Below, one piece after another: positions 1 to 7,805 of a stretch of DNA of 54,026 bases; position 1 is the first letter of the stretch; the number at the start of each line of letters is the position of its first letter. The notes under the pieces are model-generated. The model was not told the DNA's origin and ran no database searches. It was given only the letters and a program-made list of their open reading frames with translations. Location of the stretch: contig JAITLC010000092.1 in the NCBI GenBank assembly GCA_031278095.1, forward strand, positions 1 to 54,026. Reading direction: 5' to 3'. This DNA is from Treponema sp. (GTDB taxonomy: Bacteria > Spirochaetota > Spirochaetia > Treponematales > Breznakiellaceae). A program made the translations under genes and the position numbers.

Positions 1-696
1 CGGGTCATGATGAATATGGGATTTTCCTGCCTGCGGATCGTCTGCGGGAAGGAGGGTGAGGAGGCAAATCCCGTGTTTCCGGGTGGAAAACCGGAGACCG
101 GCAGCCGGGAAGACCTGCTGGTACGGGCCAGGGCAGTCCATGCGGAGCGAATCTGGGAAGAAACCACCTTTTACGGCAGTCTGGAGGAAGCGGCGGCGGA
201 TCTGAGTCTTCTTGTGGGGACTACCCGGCGGCGCGGCCGGGGCCGTAAACAGGTAAGCATGGATCCCAGGGAACTGGTCTCCTTCCTCCGTGAACGGCCC
301 GGAGGCTCTGCGGGCATCGTTTTCGGCAATGAACGCTTCGGTCTGGACGACGCTGAACTGAAACTTTGCAGCTTTGCCAGCCATATTCCCGCCGATGAAC
401 GCTTCCCCTCACTCAATCTTTCCCATGCGGTGCAGATCTATGCCTGGGAATTGTTTATGGCCGAACCGGCAGGACCCCGGTTAGTCAGGGACCATTGGGA
501 TCCTATTTCCATGGAAACGGCGAAAAAGCTGACTTTTTCGATAAGTTCTGCCCTGGAAAAACTGGGTTTCTACAAGCGCCCCGGCAGGGAGGAGCAGGAA
601 CGCTTCATCCGGGATCTTATCCTGCGGGCCGGCCTAAACGAAAACGAAGCCCGGTATTTTAAGGATATTGTGGTTAAAGCGGGCAGGATGGGCTGA
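1..696 (+). CDS. TrmJ-type SPOUT RNA 2'-O-methyltransferase, 5' end cut by the window
   Basis: Probable S-adenosylmethionine-dependent tRNA/rRNA 2'-O-methyltransferase of the TrmH/TrmJ (SpoU) family. The reading frame is open from base 1, and the first visible residues (VMMNMGF, then LRIV) match the family's ARAMKNMGF segment, so roughly 20-25 residues including the true start lie outside the window. The SPOUT knot motifs are visible: IVFGNERFGL near residue 100 and the SLNLSHAVQIYAWEL segment near residue 138, which form the SAM-binding trefoil. The C-terminal tail is helical, as in TrmJ. Whether the target is tRNA position 32 or another site cannot be told from sequence. pheS follows 59 bases downstream on the same strand. 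Confidence 0.85.
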   Translation, partial: RVMMNMGFSCLRIVCGKEGEEANPVFPGGKPETGSREDLLVRARAVHAERIWEETTFYGSLEEAAADLSLLVGTTRRRGRGRKQVSMDPRELVSFLRERPGGSAGIVFGNERFGLDDAELKLCSFASHIPADERFPSLNLSHAVQIYAWELFMAEPAGPRLVRDHWDPISMETAKKLTFSISSALEKLGFYKRPGREEQERFIRDLILRAGLNENEARYFKDIVVKAGRMG

Positions 697-755
697 TCTT
701 CTTCCCCTTCTCAAGATAGCCCGATACTGGTATTCTGTGTAAAATTGGAGAAATT

Positions 756-2345
756 ATGATTGATATTCAAAATACGGTGAAAAACCTTCATCCTCTGGAG
801 ATCAAGATCATCCTTTCCTGTAAGAAAGGGGATGAACTTAGCATTGAAAAAGTTGAAAAGGATCTCAATTTTAAGAGTGGAAACGGAAACCAGGCTCTGT
901 CCTGGCTTGCCGGCAAGGGTATTGTAGAAGAGATCCGGCGGGAAAACGCTGTTTTTTACGAAATGACCGATCTTGGAAGACAATGGAAGGAAAAAGGCAG
1001 TCCGGAAGAGCGGATCATAGAGCTTGTCCGCATAAAAAGCGGCCTCAAGATGACGGATATTGCCCGTGAACTGGGCATGGAGAATAGGGATATCGGCAGC
1101 GCCTTCGGTTCCCTTTCAAAACTGGGCATTCTTGCCATGGATGAGGAAAAGCAGGTGGTAATGTCCCTGTCTGCGGAGGATCTTGAAAACGGCAGGCCGA
1201 AGACGGGTCCGGGCGCGGAGCATCTTGCCCTAATCCGGGGCCTCCTGGAAAAGGGAGCGGGGAAAAGTCTCCTTTCCGAATCCGATCTTTCTCCCGCGGA
1301 AAAGGACGCCATTAGGGGCATGGCAAAGAAGAGAGGCGCCGCGGACGCTCCGTTCCGGCAGATAGACCGGGAGACGGTGATCTACGGTTTTACGTCCGAA
1401 TGGGAGGCTGTTTCCGGGACTCTCAAGGCTGCCGGGATCACCGGGGAAGAAACCGGCGCCCTGAGCCCCGAAATGCTGGAGACGGGGGCCTGGAAGGGCA
1501 AAACTTTCCGTTCATACAATGTGCAGGTACCGCCTACCCGCCTTGTGCCGGGACGCAGCAACCCCTATTCCCAGTTTCTGGAAGGGGTCAAGGACAAGCT
1601 TGTTTCCCTGGGTTTTGAAGAATTTGACGGCCCCCTCGTGGAAACCGAATTCTGGAATTCGGATGCCCTTTTTATGCCCCAGTTCCATTCCGCCAGAGAT
1701 ATTCACGATGTGTACCGTATTGCCCGGCCGGAACATGCAAAATCCATTGACGAACCCTGGCTGTCCAATGTAGCCTCTGCCCACGAAAACGGCGGCAAGA
1801 CCGGGAGCCGGGGCTGGAACTATGCCTTTGACCGGGACTTTACCCGGCGCCTGATCCTTCGCAGCCAGGGCACGGTGATGAGCGCCAAAACCCTACCCCA
1901 TGCCAATATTCCCGGCAAGTATTTCGGCATCCTCCGCTGTTTCCGCTATGACCGGGTAGACGCCACCCACCTGACCGACTTTTATCAGACCGAAGGCATC
2001 GTGCCGGGGGAGGACGTGAACCTCAAGACCCTCCTGGGAATGCTGGAGATGTTTGCCACCGAGGTAGCCGGAGCAAAAGAAGTCAAATATGTTCCCGGTT
2101 ACTTCCCTTTTACAGAGCCCTCCGTAGAAGTCCACATCCGTCACCCTGTGCTGGGCTGGTTTGAGTTGGGAGGCTCCGGGATCTTCCGTCCCGAAGTTAC
2201 CGAAAGCCTCGGCGTCCACGTGCCGGTGGCGGCCTGGGGCTTAGGCATAGACCGCATGGCCCTGATGGCCCTGGGCTTAAACGACTTGCGGGAACTGTTC
2301 AGCTATGACATTGAAAATGTGCGGCTGCGGAGAACCACGGCGTAG
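756..2345 (+). CDS. pheS: phenylalanyl-tRNA synthetase alpha subunit, archaeal/eukaryal type
   Basis: Charges tRNA-Phe together with the beta subunit. At 529 residues it is much longer than the usual bacterial PheS (about 340). It has an N-terminal winged-helix region (residues 1-150), the arrangement seen in archaeal and eukaryal PheS and known in spirochaetes. The class II catalytic core starts near residue 250: motif 2-like FRCFRYDRVDATH near residue 391, FYQTEGIV near 408, and motif 3-like GLGIDRMALM near 502. The ATG at 756 follows a purine-rich TTGGAG. pheT is not adjacent in this window, so the two subunits are encoded apart or pheT has moved. Confidence 0.95.
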   Translation: MIDIQNTVKNLHPLEIKIILSCKKGDELSIEKVEKDLNFKSGNGNQALSWLAGKGIVEEIRRENAVFYEMTDLGRQWKEKGSPEERIIELVRIKSGLKMTDIARELGMENRDIGSAFGSLSKLGILAMDEEKQVVMSLSAEDLENGRPKTGPGAEHLALIRGLLEKGAGKSLLSESDLSPAEKDAIRGMAKKRGAADAPFRQIDRETVIYGFTSEWEAVSGTLKAAGITGEETGALSPEMLETGAWKGKTFRSYNVQVPPTRLVPGRSNPYSQFLEGVKDKLVSLGFEEFDGPLVETEFWNSDALFMPQFHSARDIHDVYRIARPEHAKSIDEPWLSNVASAHENGGKTGSRGWNYAFDRDFTRRLILRSQGTVMSAKTLPHANIPGKYFGILRCFRYDRVDATHLTDFYQTEGIVPGEDVNLKTLLGMLEMFATEVAGAKEVKYVPGYFPFTEPSVEVHIRHPVLGWFELGGSGIFRPEVTESLGVHVPVAAWGLGIDRMALMALGLNDLRELFSYDIENVRLRRTTA

Positions 2346-2928
2346 CGCCTTGTAAATTCTAATTTACAGGATATGAAGAGCCATTCCCAAAACTCGAGTT
2401 TTTTTCGGGAATAGCTTTGGAAAAAGAAGCGGCCAAGAGTCCGCTTTTTCCTCTAAGGAAGCACTGATTTATTCAATCGAGAATAAATCAGTGCTGCTTT
2501 AATACGGTATTTGCGCAATGAAATGAGCACATACACAGGGAAACGCTGATTGGCGTCATTTAATCGGCGTTTCCCTGAATCTAAGGCTGCTTTCCCAAAA
2601 GCTGAAGCCTCTGAAATGAAGAACCCAGGAGCAAGCTTCCGGGTATTTTCGTTCTAATGAACTTCCTCGCCCTAAAGGGCGAGGTATCGTGTAAGCGCCG
2701 CATCATTTACGAGCTTCGTTCTGCAAGGAAATTATTTAACTATGGGGTCTACTGCCAATTTTTTGGCAGCGTTGCCGATTCTAACCGCCCTAAAGCTCCC
2801 CCGCGAACCGGTGAGCGGATTTTTGGGTCCATACCCCGATTCGAAGATTGGTTTACAACTTTTTTAAGCGGTACTGATTTTAACCGGGGCAAGCCCCTGG
2901 GTATGAACCCCGCCTGCGAATCAGAGTA
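2346..2928. other. gene-poor interval with palindromes and repeats
   Basis: No convincing gene. After pheS there is a terminator-like palindrome at about 2385-2416 (TTCCCAAAA stem), then a bipartite repeat at 2455-2576. A second repeat at 2843-2930 is shared with the interval after nifB. An open frame of 91 codons at 2657-2932 has no good ribosome-binding site and its end is made of the repeat, so I do not call it a gene. Confidence 0.6.
2455..2576 (+). repeat. bipartite palindromic repeat R1, copy 1
   Basis: Two strong hairpins joined by a conserved 40-base linker. Hairpin 1 is GCACTGATTTATTC (2461-2474) with its exact complement at 2481-2494. Hairpin 2 is GGGAAACGCTGATT (2538-2551) with a near-complement at 2562-2575. 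Copies in the same organisation are at 42106-42226 (+) and 46357-46471 (-). It codes for nothing visible and looks like a miniature mobile or REP-like element. Confidence 0.9.
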
Positions 2929-2930
2929 TT
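2843..2930 (+). repeat. repeat R4, also present at about 12766-12845
   Basis: About 75 bases match 12767-12841 closely, including an identical stretch from GATTGGTTTACAACTTT onward and a shared TGATTTTAACCGGGGCA. In both places the same frame is open and reads WFTTFLSG, then DFNRG, then GM.P. The differences fall at all codon positions, so coding is not proved. Confidence 0.7.
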
Positions 2931-3753
2931 AGTTCCCAAAGACCTTATCCGCCTGGCCTGAAAACCATTTCAACACGGCAGCGGCACGGTTGGTAAAGGA
3001 GTTGCTTATCCGTTCGGTGAAGCCGGGAATTGAAGGGGCATCGGCCATAGAAGCGGCATAGATAAGCAGGGCGTTGCCCGTGTCAATGACTGCCACCACG
3101 GAACGCAGTTTGTTTTTCCCCAGGGCGGGGATGACGCCGTACCTCATCGAGGTCAGGTTTTCCTGGGTAAAGATCAGGTAATCCAGGTCTGTAAAAAAAT
3201 CATAGCGGTAGATATTGTCCCCGAAGGAAAGATCCTTCTGCCGGGCATAGATACATAAAGAGGCTGGAGGTTCGTCAAAAGAAGGATCGTCGAGGGCTTT
3301 TTTTGATTCGGGGTTGTCTATCACCCTGGAATATTCATAAAAGGTACGCATTTGCTTACGGGAGGCCGAATAGTATTCGATTCCGGTGAGGCTTGAAAGG
3401 GCAATGGAGTTATTGTACAGGGCGCGGCGCTCGTCTTCATTCCAGATGGCTCTGCGGGCATTGGGGGCTTTTTTATAGAGAAGGAGGCTTTCCGCCAGGA
3501 TGTTGGGAACGAGTTTCAGCATGGCTTCTTCCACAAGCTGCCTTAGTCCCGCATGCCGGGGCAGAAGCCGGGTCTGGGGGTTCTTTGTCTGCACTTCCGT
3601 CAGGGTTTCTCCGGCGAGCAAGGCCTGCGTCCGTTCATCCCCTGTCAATTCTTCCAGGGTGGCCGGAAAAACCTGCGCGCTAAAGCCCAGTAAAAAGATT
3701 AGGCAGGCAAAGCGTCCCCGGCTCCGCCTGCTGTTCAGGTTCCCAATTCCCAA
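2929..3753 (-). CDS. secreted protein of unknown function, conserved-looking in treponemes
   Basis: A 274-residue protein that I do not recognise as an enzyme. After a basic start comes a hydrophobic segment (about residues 15-30, ending near SAQVFPA), a plausible signal peptide with cleavage after ALA-like residues, so it is probably exported to the periplasm. The rest is mixed alpha/beta with many aromatic residues and no Cys motif. The start appears to be TTG at 3753, with AGAGG seven bases upstream inside the end of khpB. It lies 3 bases after khpB on the same strand, so it is probably the last gene of the rpmH-rnpA-yidD-yidC-khpB run. No function is inferred. Confidence 0.75.
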   Translation of the reverse strand: MGIGNLNSRRSRGRFACLIFLLGFSAQVFPATLEELTGDERTQALLAGETLTEVQTKNPQTRLLPRHAGLRQLVEEAMLKLVPNILAESLLLYKKAPNARRAIWNEDERRALYNNSIALSSLTGIEYYSASRKQMRTFYEYSRVIDNPESKKALDDPSFDEPPASLCIYARQKDLSFGDNIYRYDFFTDLDYLIFTQENLTSMRYGVIPALGKNKLRSVVAVIDTGNALLIYAASMADAPSIPGFTERISNSFTNRAAAVLKWFSGQADKVFGN

Positions 3754-3756
3754 TTT

Positions 3757-4500
3757 CTAACCTCTTAATCCTCTATAGTAGACCCGCACCTGCTTATATA
3801 AACCATCTCCTTCGCTTTTAGTTTCAACATCCGCAATATCGTTCAGAGTGGTGTGGATCAGGCGACGGTCAAAGGGATTCATCGGTTCCAGGAGTATGGA
3901 ACCCCGGTTTTCCCGGACACGGTCCGCAACGGAGTAGGCCAGGCGCACGAGGGATTCTTCCCGGCGTATGCGGTAATTTTCACTGTCCAGGATGATCCGG
4001 GTATCTTCCCGGCCCAGCCGTCCGCCATAGATATTGGTCAACAACTGGATAGCGTCCAAGTTTTTCCCTTTTTTCCCGATGAGGATCGGCGAATATTCCG
4101 AATCGATCTTGAGTCCCAGCTTGTTTTCTTCCCGGAAGAGTATACTTACCCTGCCGGGATAGCCCATGCGCTCAATGAGTCCCGCTATAAAATCGATGAT
4201 CTTCTGTTCAAAGTCATTTTTTGCATTAGGATCTCCATAAACTGCCTGACCGAAACGGACACCCCCGCCTTCCGCTCCTGAATCTTCCGCCGCACCACGG
4301 CCGCCGGCCTCTTTTTCAGGTTTATAACCTTCTACCGGCGTGTCGGTATGGATCCGTATCTTTACGGAACCTTTCTTGAAGAGCCCCTGTTTAACCGTCT
4401 CTACAATTTCAACATCAAAATCATCTTTTTCAAGACCGAGTTCTTCCGCGGCCCTGTCGATAGCCTCTTTCTCTGTACGGCCTTCAAATTCATAGACCAT
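3757..4500 (-). CDS. khpB: KhpB/Jag, KH- and R3H-domain RNA-binding protein
   Basis: RNA-binding protein that partners KhpA in Gram-positive bacteria and is usually encoded next to yidC (Jag, SpoIIIJ-associated). The N-terminal Jag_N domain is clear (residues 1-50: FEGRTEKEAIDRAAEELG, then the VKQGLFKKGSVKI segment). A charged linker follows, then a KH domain (about 95-165, with the GKKGKNLDAIQ GxxG-type loop), and an R3H domain at the C-terminus (about 185-247, with NPFDRRLIHTTL). Its 247 residues fit the family. It lies about 100 bases downstream of yidC. Confidence 0.95.
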   Translation of the reverse strand: MVYEFEGRTEKEAIDRAAEELGLEKDDFDVEIVETVKQGLFKKGSVKIRIHTDTPVEGYKPEKEAGGRGAAEDSGAEGGGVRFGQAVYGDPNAKNDFEQKIIDFIAGLIERMGYPGRVSILFREENKLGLKIDSEYSPILIGKKGKNLDAIQLLTNIYGGRLGREDTRIILDSENYRIRREESLVRLAYSVADRVRENRGSILLEPMNPFDRRLIHTTLNDIADVETKSEGDGLYKQVRVYYRGLRG

Positions 4501-4550
4501 AATCTTCTCCTCGTATTGTAAGGTAAAGCCCCAAAGTGCTCAGGACGCCT

Positions 4551-4602
4551 GAGCCTGTTCCAAAATTATGATCCTGCCGGATCATCAGGTTTGGGACAAG
4601 CT
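4551..4602. repeat. palindromic repeat R3 with TGATCC-GCCGGATCA core
   Basis: Inverted repeat of the GTTCCAAAA...TTGGGAC type around a conserved core, TGATCCTGCCGGATCA, between yidC and khpB. The same core sits in the same kind of palindrome at 23381-23437 and 44873-44929. It could end some yidC transcripts, but a run of T is lacking. Confidence 0.75.
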
Positions 4603-6395
4603 CACCTCTTTTTTCTTTTTTTGGGTACGATTTTGGGCTGGGGAGCCGGAGGGGCCTCCGCAGCGGCTGCGGCTTTCTTTGCCGCTATGTACCGGTTAAT
4701 CGCCACCTGCTGAACCAGGGTAAGTAAGTTACTCATTATCCAGTAAATCAACAGGCCCGAAGGTACGTCGTAAAGGATGAAGAAAAAGATGATAGGCATC
4801 GCGTAGAGCATCATCTTCATCTGGGTATTACTCTTCTGATCCGGGGTCTGTGTTACCTTTCCGTAGAGAAGCTGGGAACCCACATAGATAAAGGGCAGCA
4901 GCCGGATATCCGTCCAGCCCAGGATGGGAATACTGAAATTACTGAAATGGTATACCGATTCCGGGAGGGAAAGGTCGGGAATCCATCGGGGAATAAAGAG
5001 CGCTCCCCGGAGGTCAAAGTGATTATTGAACAGGTTATACATGGCAAAGAAGATCGGAATCTGGAGAAGCATGGGAAGACACCCTGCCACGGGATTGTAG
5101 CCTTCTTTTTTGTAGAATTCCGCCATTTCGGCGTTGAGTTTCTGGGGATTGTCCTTGTATTTTTCCTGTAACTCCTTGATCTTTGGCGAAAGAGCCTGCA
5201 TTTTCAGGGTCGATTCGGAACTTTTCCTGGTCAGGGGGAAGAAAAGCACTTTGACGAAAACGGTAAGAAGGATGATGGCTATGCCCCAGTTGTGAACAAA
5301 ACCCTGGAAGAACCGAAGCAGCCACTTGAGGCCTGTTTCCAGGGGAGCCAGAATTCCCGAGGTACTGGCTACGCTGACCAGTTCCAGGTCGGAAAGACCG
5401 AAACTGTTGTTTCCGTTGTTGTAGACAGCCAGGGCGTCCTGATTTTTGGGGCCCAGGTAGAAACGGTAAGTATCTTCAGTCCGGGCGCTTGTCAGTGGAG
5501 GCCGTATGATGAAGAGCCTTGACGCAGTGCTGAGCCCCGGTTCCCGCCGCTGGGAAAAAACCATGTCGTACCGGGCCAGATAGGGCACGGCAATGAAGGT
5601 AAAATACTTGCCCGCGATGGCCGCCCAGACAGGCTTGTTGCCGATGATGTTGGGGCTGTTATCGTTGACCTTTTCCTGCTTGCGTTTGCCGTTGGTATAG
5701 GTAAAGTAATGCCTGTATTCGTAGCGCTGATCCAGCTTTTCAAATTTCGGGCCTATCTGGGGGCCGAAACCCAGGGTATAGGCCGCTCCGTCAAAATTGA
5801 AGTTCTGCATATCCCGTCCCCCGTCCAGGGAAACGGTGAGTTCAAACATATAGTCGGCCGGCTTGAAAAGGTAGCGCTTGCTGAGCCTGAAAAGGCCGCC
5901 GCCCGGAACACTGAAATTCCGGTAAAATTCCACGGTATAGGTGTCGATTCGGCGTACATTGAAGAGGGAATTCACCGGCTGGGCGTTCTGGTTGCCGAAT
6001 GCCACGGTAAAGGCATGGGCCTCTTCATAACCTGAAAGGATCATCTCCACATGACCTTCCGTGCCGGTATGCTCCTTGAGCCTCCAGGAAACAATGTCTC
6101 CCCCCTTGTTGGAAAGGGTAACGGCCAAAAGTTCCGTATTGATGGTGATATACTCTTCGCCGATAGGCCCGGCCTCCACAGGAACTTCGCTCAAGACCTC
6201 TTCGGCCGGAACAGATTCTTCGGAAGGGGGCAGAGTAGAGCTTTGAACCGGACTTTCCGTGACAGGGGCTTCGCTTACGGTTGAAGGCCGTACCGGCTCA
6301 GGGTTTTTAGGGGCAAAAAATACCCCCTGGATAAGATAAAAACCGGAAATAACAACGACTGAAAGCACAATTGCAAGTATTGTATTTTTTTCCAT
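4602..6395 (-). CDS. yidC: membrane protein insertase YidC
   Basis: Inserts and folds inner-membrane proteins with or without SecYEG. At 597 residues it has the long Gram-negative form: an N-terminal membrane segment (residues 7-27), a Pro/Glu/Val-rich linker (about 30-75), a large periplasmic P1 domain (about 75-350), then the conserved core. The core begins with NWGIAIILLTVFVKVLFFPL (near residue 370), whose Arg-containing FPLTRKS turn is the hydrophilic-groove region. It continues with the coiled cytoplasmic loop (LSPKIKELQEKYK), GCLPMLLQIPIFFAMY and the last membrane segments. The tail is basic (KIVPKKRKKR), as expected for ribosome contact. It sits between yidD and khpB. Confidence 0.97.
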   Translation of the reverse strand: MEKNTILAIVLSVVVISGFYLIQGVFFAPKNPEPVRPSTVSEAPVTESPVQSSTLPPSEESVPAEEVLSEVPVEAGPIGEEYITINTELLAVTLSNKGGDIVSWRLKEHTGTEGHVEMILSGYEEAHAFTVAFGNQNAQPVNSLFNVRRIDTYTVEFYRNFSVPGGGLFRLSKRYLFKPADYMFELTVSLDGGRDMQNFNFDGAAYTLGFGPQIGPKFEKLDQRYEYRHYFTYTNGKRKQEKVNDNSPNIIGNKPVWAAIAGKYFTFIAVPYLARYDMVFSQRREPGLSTASRLFIIRPPLTSARTEDTYRFYLGPKNQDALAVYNNGNNSFGLSDLELVSVASTSGILAPLETGLKWLLRFFQGFVHNWGIAIILLTVFVKVLFFPLTRKSSESTLKMQALSPKIKELQEKYKDNPQKLNAEMAEFYKKEGYNPVAGCLPMLLQIPIFFAMYNLFNNHFDLRGALFIPRWIPDLSLPESVYHFSNFSIPILGWTDIRLLPFIYVGSQLLYGKVTQTPDQKSNTQMKMMLYAMPIIFFFILYDVPSGLLIYWIMSNLLTLVQQVAINRYIAAKKAAAAAEAPPAPQPKIVPKKRKKR

Positions 6396-6404
6396 TACAA
6401 ATCC

Positions 6405-6623
6405 TTATGGGACAGGGTCATAGCCTCCCGGATGAAAGGGATGGCAACGAAGGAGCCGTTTAAGCGTCAGGAAGGAGCCCCGGATTATTCCGTACTTCTC
6501 CACCGCTTCGTAGGCATAGACGGAACAACTCGGCACAAAACGGCAACTTGGGGGGAAGTGAGGTGAAACAGCACGTTGATAAAAACGGATACAGAGAAGC
6601 GCTATCTTCCGCTGGAACGGCAT
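6405..6623 (-). CDS. yidD: membrane protein insertion efficiency factor YidD
   Basis: Small amphipathic, membrane-associated protein that helps YidC-dependent insertion. Its 72 residues fit the family, with the signature [23 protein letters not shown] and a C-terminal [17 protein letters not shown]. The conserved three Cys are present. Its start lies inside the end of rnpA (22-base overlap) and its end is 9 bases before yidC, so the three are translated from one message. Confidence 0.96.
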   Translation of the reverse strand: MPFQRKIALLCIRFYQRAVSPHFPPSCRFVPSCSVYAYEAVEKYGIIRGSFLTLKRLLRCHPFHPGGYDPVP

Positions 6624-7003
6624 TCCGGTTTTCCCATAAACAAGGCGGAGCGGCCAAACAGATATTCAAGCTGTTCCATGCGGCTTGAAAGGCCCGGCTT
6701 CTCCTCTCCTTCCCGAAGGGGATACACCAGCAATACCAGATCATGACCGCCCTGTAGCCAGGGCCGCAGCAACCTGTAGGCTTCTCTGCCAAGCCGCCTG
6801 GCCCGGTTTCTCTCCACCGCATTCCCGAACTTCTTCGGAAAGGTAAAACAGATCCGGTTACAGAACAGCCCGTTCTTTAACACAAACAATTTCGCGCCGG
6901 GGCATTCGTAACGTTTCCCCCGGCTGAACACTTCCTTTACCGCATTCCTTCCTTTTAGACGTTCTTTGGGCCTGAAACGGCAGGAATGAACCTCTTCCTT
7001 CAC
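6602..7003 (-). CDS. rnpA: ribonuclease P protein component
   Basis: Protein subunit of RNase P, which removes the 5' leader of tRNA precursors. It is 133 residues long, with the family signature around [23 protein letters not shown] (the RNR-like helix, about residues 55-77) and the N-terminal [16 protein letters not shown] segment. The start is GTG at 7003, which shares its first G with the TAG stop of rpmH (TAGTG), the classic coupled arrangement. The C-terminus overlaps yidD by 22 bases. Confidence 0.95.
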   Translation of the reverse strand: MKEEVHSCRFRPKERLKGRNAVKEVFSRGKRYECPGAKLFVLKNGLFCNRICFTFPKKFGNAVERNRARRLGREAYRLLRPWLQGGHDLVLLVYPLREGEEKPGLSSRMEQLEYLFGRSALFMGKPECRSSGR

Positions 7004-7158
7004 TAATACGGCTTCTTCTCGTCAGAAATAGACAACTTATACCGGCCCTTGGCCCGGCGGCGTTTAAGCACCAGTCTGCCTCCCCGGGTCTTCATCCGGG
7101 CACGGAAGCCGAACTTGCGGTTCCGTTTTACTTTGCTTGGTTGGTATGTCCTTTTCAT
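7003..7158 (-). CDS. rpmH: 50S ribosomal protein L34
   Basis: A 51-residue, highly basic protein that begins [19 protein letters not shown] and continues with [19 protein letters not shown], the complete L34 signature. The C-terminal SISDEKKPY is slightly longer than in E. coli. It is the first gene of the rpmH-rnpA-yidD-yidC-khpB run. In many bacteria dnaA and the origin sit upstream of rpmH. Here the upstream neighbour is a MIF-like gene, so the ancestral order is broken at this point. Confidence 0.97.
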   Translation of the reverse strand: MKRTYQPSKVKRNRKFGFRARMKTRGGRLVLKRRRAKGRYKLSISDEKKPY

Positions 7159-7211
7159 GGACTCATCTCCTCTATCATTAAGGTTCTTGGATGCTATATG
7201 AACAAAATATA

Positions 7212-7240
7212 AATATACAGGAACGGTCAGGGATGATCAA
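7212..7240 (-). promoter_or_regulatory. candidate sigma-70 promoter of rpmH
   Basis: On the minus strand, TTGATC (7235-7240) and TATATT (7212-7217) are separated by 17 bases, about 54 bases before the rpmH start. The rest of the 259-base interval to 7417 shows no gene. Confidence 0.5.
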
Positions 7241-7417
7241 CTACGCTACGCTTCGGAGGATGGAGGGAGAAGGGATGGGGAATAAAGGGCAAAACCCCTC
7301 AGAGAGAACCGTGGAAAAACCGCAGTTCCCTTTAACAAGGTCTGTTTCATAAAAACTCCTTATGCTAAGGTTTCTACAAGTATTTTCTGAAATTCATCCC
7401 CTACAAGGAGATCTATC

Positions 7418-7759
7418 ATGCCCTATATGGCCTTTAATACCAGCCTTGAGCTGTCTCTTTCCCAAAAGGAAAACCTAAAATCCGAATTTGGCCGTCTTAT
7501 TCAGCTTATTCCCGGCAAGGCCGAGGCGGATCTCCAGGTTGATATCAGTTCCGGCCGGGCCATGTATATGGCGGGAACGGAGAAACCCTCCGCTTTTGTA
7601 GAGCTGCGTACACTCAACAAGGCCGATATAGAGGCCAAAAAGCGCTTTACGCAGGAAATCTTTGCCATGCTGGGCCGGGAATTGCAGCTTTCAAAAGACC
7701 GTATCTATCTCAATATCATCGAATTTGAGCATTGGGGCTACGACGGGGACTTTCATTAA
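7418..7759 (+). CDS. MIF-family tautomerase-like protein
   Basis: A 113-residue protein of the macrophage migration inhibitory factor / phenylpyruvate tautomerase superfamily. Met1 is followed by Pro2, the catalytic proline exposed once the Met is removed. The middle segment with ELRTLNKADIEAKKRF resembles the MIF LxSIGxI strand and helix, and the C-terminus has KDRIYLNIIEFEHWGYDGDFH, the region that carries the MIF subunit contacts. The length matches MIF (about 115). ATG at 7418 has an AAGGAGA site 6 bases upstream. It is a single gene and ends at a perfect hairpin (7765-7800). Substrate and physiological role are unknown. Host mimicry is not implied by sequence alone. Confidence 0.85.
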   Translation: MPYMAFNTSLELSLSQKENLKSEFGRLIQLIPGKAEADLQVDISSGRAMYMAGTEKPSAFVELRTLNKADIEAKKRFTQEIFAMLGRELQLSKDRIYLNIIEFEHWGYDGDFH

Positions 7760-7764
7760 TTAGT

Positions 7765-7800
7765 GTCTGTCCATAAAGTCGGTTACTTTTATGGACAGAC
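7765..7800. repeat. palindromic repeat R2, single hairpin, likely two-way terminator
   Basis: GTCTGTCCATAAA (7765-7777) pairs with TTTATGGACAGAC (7788-7800). It lies between the converging MIF-like gene and the first MetB-type gene (ends at 7806), where a bidirectional terminator would be expected. It belongs to the R2 family also found near 19.1, 24.9, 29.6, 44.8 and 53.2 kb. Confidence 0.75.
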
Positions 7801-7805
7801 TCTGG

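Noticed and set aside
2455..2576. CRISPR-like repeat array
   Set aside because: The repeat units are single, dispersed and palindromic, with no regular spacers; no cas gene in the window.
2657..2932. 91-codon open frame with a Cys- and Arg-rich start
   Set aside because: No ribosome site, no family resemblance, and its end is repeat R4. Kept only as part of the intergenic description.
7159..7417. Replication origin upstream of rpmH
   Set aside because: No DnaA-box cluster or AT-rich unwinding element is visible, and dnaA is not adjacent.
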